Positions 46,793 to 50,602 of a DNA stretch of 50,602 bases are shown one piece after another; the stretch's first letter is position 1; each line of letters starts with the position of its first letter. Under the pieces are notes generated by a model. It saw only the letters and a list, made by a program, of their open reading frames with translations. It was not told the origin of the DNA and made no database searches. The translations under genes were made by a program, and so were the position numbers. The stretch comes from an uncultured Prevotellaceae bacterium (GTDB taxonomy: Bacteria > Bacteroidota > Bacteroidia > Bacteroidales > Bacteroidaceae): assembly GCA_902786665.1 (NCBI GenBank), contig CADADN010000021.1, positions 1 to 50,602 of the forward strand, in the 5' to 3' direction.

Positions 46793-47629
46793 TTAATTTC
46801 TCTTCTCCGTCAAGGAGTCGGGTTTGAGTTTGAAGCCTTGAACACGGTCTCCGAATCTCAGTGCCATGGTGTCTCTACGCAGCAAGACGAACTCCGCCGT
46901 GTCGTTCTTATTCACCCATACCGTGGAGTCTGTATTCAAGGTGTCCCTGACATTATAGGAGAAAATGATTTTCCCATTATGCAGATGCCACTCCCTATAT
47001 CGCTTGAGGGGTGGGTACACCACTGGTTTCTTCCTGTCGAGCGAGGATGTGCGAGGCGGTCCACCCTCGGGTCTCACCGTAAAATCGCGCTTCAGGGTGT
47101 AGACATATTCCCTCGGCACCATCTCCGCATTGATGAAAGAGTCTCTTATCTGTTGCAGTTTTGCCCTTTCCTCCTTTCCCATCTCATCTGCGTTTCTAGT
47201 AGGTATGTTGAGTTGCAGTTCTGGCATTTCCTCATAATACCAAGTGCCCTTCACCTTTTCCATATTGACGGAAAGCAAGACCTTCCTTAAACTATCCTTC
47301 CCTATGACAACCAATGAATCTTTTGGTCCGAGAAGCAGCGCCATCCTGTCGCCCACCTCGGGGCGCCCGAACACCTTGCCCTCGCTCCACGCATCGAAGA
47401 TGTAGTATTTTACTGGATCTCCCCCGGAGTCGGGAAGGAACACCAATATGGAATCGGTGCAGTCGTCGCATGCCAATCCATACACCATATTGTTTTTGTC
47501 GGTTTTCGACTCCTCATAATTCTTAAACCGTGGCTGCTCATCGGTCGTCTCTTGCAGTTCACTCTTTTTGGCACAAGCGATGAACACAAGCAGAAAGGGC
47601 AGCAATATCAACAAGGAAGAAGGTTTCAT
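46793..47629 (-). CDS. Lipoprotein of unknown function
   Basis: A 278-residue predicted lipoprotein with the signal MKPSSLLILLPFLLVFIAC (lipobox FIAC, Cys19). The mature part is hydrophilic and beta-rich in appearance. Notable stretches are GLACDDCTDSILVFLPDSGG (a CxxC pair at residues about 53-57) and DSTVWVNKNDTAEFVLLRRD near the C-terminus. No known domain is recognised. It is monocistronic, and a minus-strand TACTTTTG is 64 nt upstream. A surface or periplasmic role is likely from the anchor only. Confidence 0.8.
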   Translation of the reverse strand: MKPSSLLILLPFLLVFIACAKKSELQETTDEQPRFKNYEESKTDKNNMVYGLACDDCTDSILVFLPDSGGDPVKYYIFDAWSEGKVFGRPEVGDRMALLLGPKDSLVVIGKDSLRKVLLSVNMEKVKGTWYYEEMPELQLNIPTRNADEMGKEERAKLQQIRDSFINAEMVPREYVYTLKRDFTVRPEGGPPRTSSLDRKKPVVYPPLKRYREWHLHNGKIIFSYNVRDTLNTDSTVWVNKNDTAEFVLLRRDTMALRFGDRVQGFKLKPDSLTEKRN

Positions 47630-47692
47630 CTTTCTTACATTTTCGTTAAGGATGCCTGGCTCCTCCTATTTCCTTCAGAGCCATCTTCGCTG

Positions 47693-47700
47693 CAAAAGTA
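47693..47700 (-). promoter_or_regulatory. Candidate -7 element for the lipoprotein gene at 46793
   Basis: TACTTTTG on the minus strand; no TTG at the usual -33 distance. Confidence 0.45.
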
Positions 47701-47900
47701 AGCAAAAAAAACGAGTCAACCATGAAAAATGAAAAATAAAAAAGGGAAATGGGAAAGTGAAAATGTAAAAATGCCGAAGAAACTACTTTATACACATCAG
47801 ATGACAGCATCATCTAATGCCTTCATGCATGAAAAGTGGAAAAACATCGATTTTTTGGAAAAAAACACATGCAAAACTCTGAAGTTGCCCATTTTTTTAC

Positions 47901-47908
47901 TATCTTTG
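47901..47908 (+). promoter_or_regulatory. Candidate -7 element for the carboxyltransferase gene
   Basis: TATCTTTG on the plus strand with a poor -33 region. The leader would be about 85 nt. Confidence 0.5.
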
Positions 47909-47997
47909 CCACGTGTAAGGGAAACCTTCACTCCTTTTCAAATACGGATTGTAAAACACCTACAAGCCTACATACAAAACTTTAAAACTGATAACGA

Positions 47998-49776
47998 ATG
48001 AAAAAGAAAATCCAGTTCAGCCTTGTCTATAGGGACATGTGGCAGTCATCCGGCAAGTTCCAACCGCGCAAAGACCAATTGGAACGCATCGCACCTGTCA
48101 TCATCGACATGGGTTGCTTCTCCCGCGTAGAAACCAATGGTGGAGCATTCGAGCAAGTGAACCTGCTCGCCGGCGAAAACCCCAACGCCGCCGTCCGCGC
48201 CTTCTGCAAACCTTTCAACGAGGTGGGCATCAAGACGCACATGCTCGACCGTGGCCTCAATGCTTTGCGCATGTACCCCGTCCCCGATGACGTCCGACAA
48301 CTCCAATACAAGGTGAAGCACGCCCAGGGTGTGGACATCCCCCGCATCTTCTGCGGTCTGAACGACACGCGCAACATCATCCCGAGCATCAAGTGGGCCT
48401 TGGAGGCCGGCATGACCCCACAAGCCACTCTCTGCATCACCACGTCGCCCGTGCACACCGTGGAATACTACAGCCGCATCGCCGACGAGGTGATTGCCGC
48501 CGGAGCTGCTGAAATCTGTCTGAAAGACATGGCAGGCATCGGCCAACCCGCCATGCTGGGCAAACTGACGAAAGCCATCAAGGACAAGCATCCCGACGTC
48601 ATCATCCAATACCACGGCCATTCCGGCCCGGGGCTGTCGATGGCCTCCATCCTCGAGGTGTGCAACAACGGCGCCGACATCATCGACACCGCCATCGAAC
48701 CCCTGTCATGGGGCAAGGTGCACCCCGACATCATCTCCGTGCAGAGCATGCTGAAGAACGAAGGGTTCGAGGTGGCCGACATCAACATGTCTGCTTATAT
48801 GAAGGCGCGCTCACTGACCCAGGAGTTCATCGACGACTGGCTCGGCTATTTCATCAACCCCGGCAACAAGCACATGAGTTCGCTGCTCCTCGGCTGCGGC
48901 CTTCCCGGCGGCATGATGGGCTCGATGATGGCCGACCTTGGCGGCATCCATCAAATCATCAACAAGACGCGTGCAAAGAAGGGCGAGCCAGAGTTGAGCA
49001 TCGACGACCTGCTGGTGAAACTCTTCGACGAGGTGGCCTATGTATGGCCAAAGGTGGGATATCCACCACTGGTGACCCCGTTCTCGCAATACGTGAAGAA
49101 CATCGCACTGACCAACCTGCTCACCATAGAGCAAGGCAAGGGCCGCTACGTGATGATGGACGATGCCATGTGGGGCATGGTGCTCGGCAAGAGCGGCCGC
49201 ATCCCCGGAGAGATTGCACCCGAACTGAAAGAGCTTGCCGCCAAGCAAGGCAGGGAGTTCACCGACGCCGACCCGCACACGCTCATCCCCAACGCCCTTG
49301 ACGACTTCCGCAAGGAGATGGACGAGAACGGTTGGGAGTATGGCCAGGACGACGAGGAACTCTACGAGTTGGGCATGCACCCCGAGCAGTATCGCAACTT
49401 CAAGACCGGTCAGGCAAAGAAGAATTTCCTCGCCGACCTGCAGAAGATGAAGGATGCCAAACTCGGTGCGAAACTCTCCCCGGAGCAACTCTCCGCTTTC
49501 AAGCATGCGAAGGCCGACGCCATCGTCGCCCCCGTGAAAGGTCAAATCTATTGGGAGTTCAACGGCGAAGGCGAATGCGCTCCCACGGTGGAACCTTACA
49601 TCGGCAAGGAATACAAGGAAGGCGACAAGTTCTGCTACATCCAAGCCCCATGGGGAGAGATTGTCGACGTGCCGGCAGCCATCGGCGGCAAGTTGGTGGA
49701 AATCAACGCCAAGCGAGGCAGCAAGGTGATGAAGGGCGACGTAATAGCCTACATAGAGAGGCCCAACGACAACTAA
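47998..49776 (+). CDS. Pyruvate/oxaloacetate carboxyltransferase with degenerate biotinyl domain
   Basis: A 592-residue protein of the oxaloacetate decarboxylase alpha/pyruvate carboxylase subunit B family. The catalytic barrel (residues about 1-300) has SLVYRDMWQS, where Asp and Gln are family ligands. EICLKDMAG carries the carbamylated lysine, and the metal-binding YHGHSGPGLS follows. Residues about 300-490 are the PYC/OAD conserved domain. The C-terminal biotinyl-like domain (about 505-590) lacks the AMKM biotin site: the aligned stretch reads YIQAPWGEIVD, with Trp where the lysine should be. The protein therefore probably cannot be biotinylated itself and would need a separate carrier, or has lost transcarboxylation. 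The HD-domain gene follows after 1 nt. Confidence 0.9.
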   Translation: MKKKIQFSLVYRDMWQSSGKFQPRKDQLERIAPVIIDMGCFSRVETNGGAFEQVNLLAGENPNAAVRAFCKPFNEVGIKTHMLDRGLNALRMYPVPDDVRQLQYKVKHAQGVDIPRIFCGLNDTRNIIPSIKWALEAGMTPQATLCITTSPVHTVEYYSRIADEVIAAGAAEICLKDMAGIGQPAMLGKLTKAIKDKHPDVIIQYHGHSGPGLSMASILEVCNNGADIIDTAIEPLSWGKVHPDIISVQSMLKNEGFEVADINMSAYMKARSLTQEFIDDWLGYFINPGNKHMSSLLLGCGLPGGMMGSMMADLGGIHQIINKTRAKKGEPELSIDDLLVKLFDEVAYVWPKVGYPPLVTPFSQYVKNIALTNLLTIEQGKGRYVMMDDAMWGMVLGKSGRIPGEIAPELKELAAKQGREFTDADPHTLIPNALDDFRKEMDENGWEYGQDDEELYELGMHPEQYRNFKTGQAKKNFLADLQKMKDAKLGAKLSPEQLSAFKHAKADAIVAPVKGQIYWEFNGEGECAPTVEPYIGKEYKEGDKFCYIQAPWGEIVDVPAAIGGKLVEINAKRGSKVMKGDVIAYIERPNDN

Positions 49777-49777
49777 G

Positions 49778-50314
49778 ATGGACTATCGCCCCATCATCGA
49801 CAAATACTACCCGGAGGAGAATGCCTTGCGACGCCTTCTCCTCCAACATAGCCAATCTGTAGCGCGAAAAGCGCTACAGATTGTCGTTTCACACCCGGAA
49901 TTGAACATCGACCGCCAATTCGTGGAGGAGGCGGCCATGCTTCACGACATCGGCATCTGCCAGACCGACGCACCCGGCATCCACTGCCATGGCACCCATC
50001 CTTACATCTGCCACGGCATCCTCGGGGCAGCCATGCTGCGTGCCGAGGGTCTTGAGCGCCATGCACGCGTGTGCGAGCGGCACACCGGAGCCGGCCTCTC
50101 CCTCACCGACATCGTGAGCCAAGACCTACCCCTACCCCACCGCGACTTCCTCCCTGAAACCATTGAGGAGCAACTTATCTGCTACGCCGACAAATTCTTC
50201 TCCAAGTCACACCCAGAACGAGAGAAAACGGTGGAACAAGCGGAAAAAAGCCTCGCCAAGTTTGGAGAAGAGGGGCTGCATCGCTTCCTTCAATGGAAGA
50301 AGATGTTTGGATGA
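49778..50314 (+). CDS. HD-domain hydrolase
   Basis: A 178-residue cytoplasmic HD-superfamily protein. The metal ligands are visible in HSQSVARKALQ (His24), AAMLHDIGI (His-Asp pair, about residues 55-56) and a later HPYICHGILGA and ERHTGAGLS. Such proteins are metal-dependent phosphohydrolases, often on nucleotides; the substrate is unknown. The ATG is 1 nt after the carboxyltransferase stop, so the two genes are co-transcribed and coupled. No signal peptide or membrane segment. Confidence 0.88.
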   Translation: MDYRPIIDKYYPEENALRRLLLQHSQSVARKALQIVVSHPELNIDRQFVEEAAMLHDIGICQTDAPGIHCHGTHPYICHGILGAAMLRAEGLERHARVCERHTGAGLSLTDIVSQDLPLPHRDFLPETIEEQLICYADKFFSKSHPEREKTVEQAEKSLAKFGEEGLHRFLQWKKMFG

Positions 50315-50340
50315 AAAGGGCAAACAAGTGGCCATAGGGA

Positions 50341-50420
50341 AACCAGGAAGACCAGGAAAACTAGGAAAGCTAGGATTACTAGGAAGACTAGAAACCCTAG
50401 GATTACTAGGATTACCAGGA
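50341..50420 (+). repeat. 9-nt repeat array (CTAGGATTA/CTAGAAACC) near the window end
   Basis: About nine units, starting as ACCAGGAAG and passing through CTAGGAAAG to CTAGGATTA and CTAGAAACC. The reverse frame gives a collagen-like string (PGLPGFP) that is an artefact of the repeat. Confidence 0.75.
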
Positions 50421-50448
50421 AAGAAAACATAAAAAATGTTTTTTTGTT

Positions 50449-50478
50449 TTGCTTTCCCCTCGTTTATTCGTACCTTTG
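50449..50478 (+). promoter_or_regulatory. Promoter facing out of the window
   Basis: TTG at 50449-50451, a 19-nt spacer and TACCTTTG at 50471-50478. The -7 lies inside an imperfect inverted repeat GTACCTTTGG/CCCAAGGTAC (50470-50494). No gene starts before the window ends at 50602. Confidence 0.55.
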
Positions 50479-50602
50479 GCTTCGCCCAAGGTACTTCCGC
50501 TTCCATATAACAAAATTGTTGACATAGCAAGTAGGTTGGGTAAAGGCAGGCCAAGGTGAGCGCAGCGAACACAGGAAATCGCAACTCTGTTGCGTGAAAA
50601 GC

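Larger units (their letters stand above)
47630..47997. other. Divergent intergenic region, promoters only
   Basis: It holds a minus-strand -7 element for the lipoprotein gene (47693-47700), AT-rich sequence with A tracts, and a plus-strand -7 element (47901-47908). An open frame across it has no recognisable protein and covers the promoter. Confidence 0.5.

Noticed and set aside
50163-50584. Collagen-like or Gly/Leu/Lys-rich peptides near the window end
   Set aside because: Both strands of the 9-nt array give such strings; there is no gene context.

Overview
The window looks like chromosome from a Bacteroidales bacterium, most likely Prevotellaceae. Three things support this. The proteins are of Bacteroidetes type: a BspA-like leucine-rich-repeat protein, a GH92 mannosidase, a PL11 rhamnogalacturonan lyase, dockerin-like tails on secreted proteins and a class II XylA. 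Many intergenic regions carry the Bacteroidetes promoter pattern TTG, about 20 nt, TAnnTTTG. Strong Shine-Dalgarno sites are rare. There is no rRNA, tRNA, CRISPR array, transposase or phage gene, so this is core chromosome with carbohydrate-use genes and unusually rich intergenic repeats.

Layout. 0.2-4.0 kb: an overlapping minus-strand operon, metA, a U32 (RlhA-like) protein, and a membrane lipoprotein with a zinc ribbon. 4.3-8.4 kb: an M13 metallopeptidase and an ABC-F ATPase. 8.9-14.6 kb: divergent genes for a BspA-like dockerin protein and a fused histidine phosphatase/GH92 mannosidase. 14.8-20.6 kb: tex, the infC-rpmI-rplT operon and ettA. 20.7-29.0 kb: a GH3 glycosidase, a PL11 lyase and a large secreted adhesin-like dockerin protein. 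29.2-38.1 kb: an FKBP lipoprotein, a glnS-TPR-DedA operon, xylB-xylA, and a TPR-like protein. 38.2-46.4 kb: a small winged-helix protein, aspS, an orphan TrpB2, an fRMsr/CaCA exchanger pair, a TlpA-like protein, and a queuosine-precursor transporter with queF. 46.8-50.3 kb: a lipoprotein, a carboxyltransferase and an HD-domain protein.

How the genes work together. GH3, PL11, GH92-phosphatase and XylA/XylB point to a life on plant and possibly yeast or host glycans, although no SusC/SusD pair lies in the window. The queuosine transporter and QueF form a preQ0/preQ1 salvage unit. Its short leader folds on paper like a class I preQ1 riboswitch. Translation functions (IF-3, L35, L20, EttA, a second ABC-F, GlnRS, AspRS, Tex, RlhA-like) are scattered among the accessory genes.

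The most unusual content is intergenic. One repeat family is made of 11-nt units (GGAGTTAAAGG) ending in a cap with a GGGACATATG core. It occurs at seven places, always in the same orientation, and one cap appears to supply the start codon of the PL11 gene. A second family is made of 9-nt units (CTAGAAACC, CTAAAGACC and variants) and repeatedly coincides with TAG stop codons. A near-perfect 66-bp inverted pair brackets about 6.2 kb that includes the ribosomal-protein operon.
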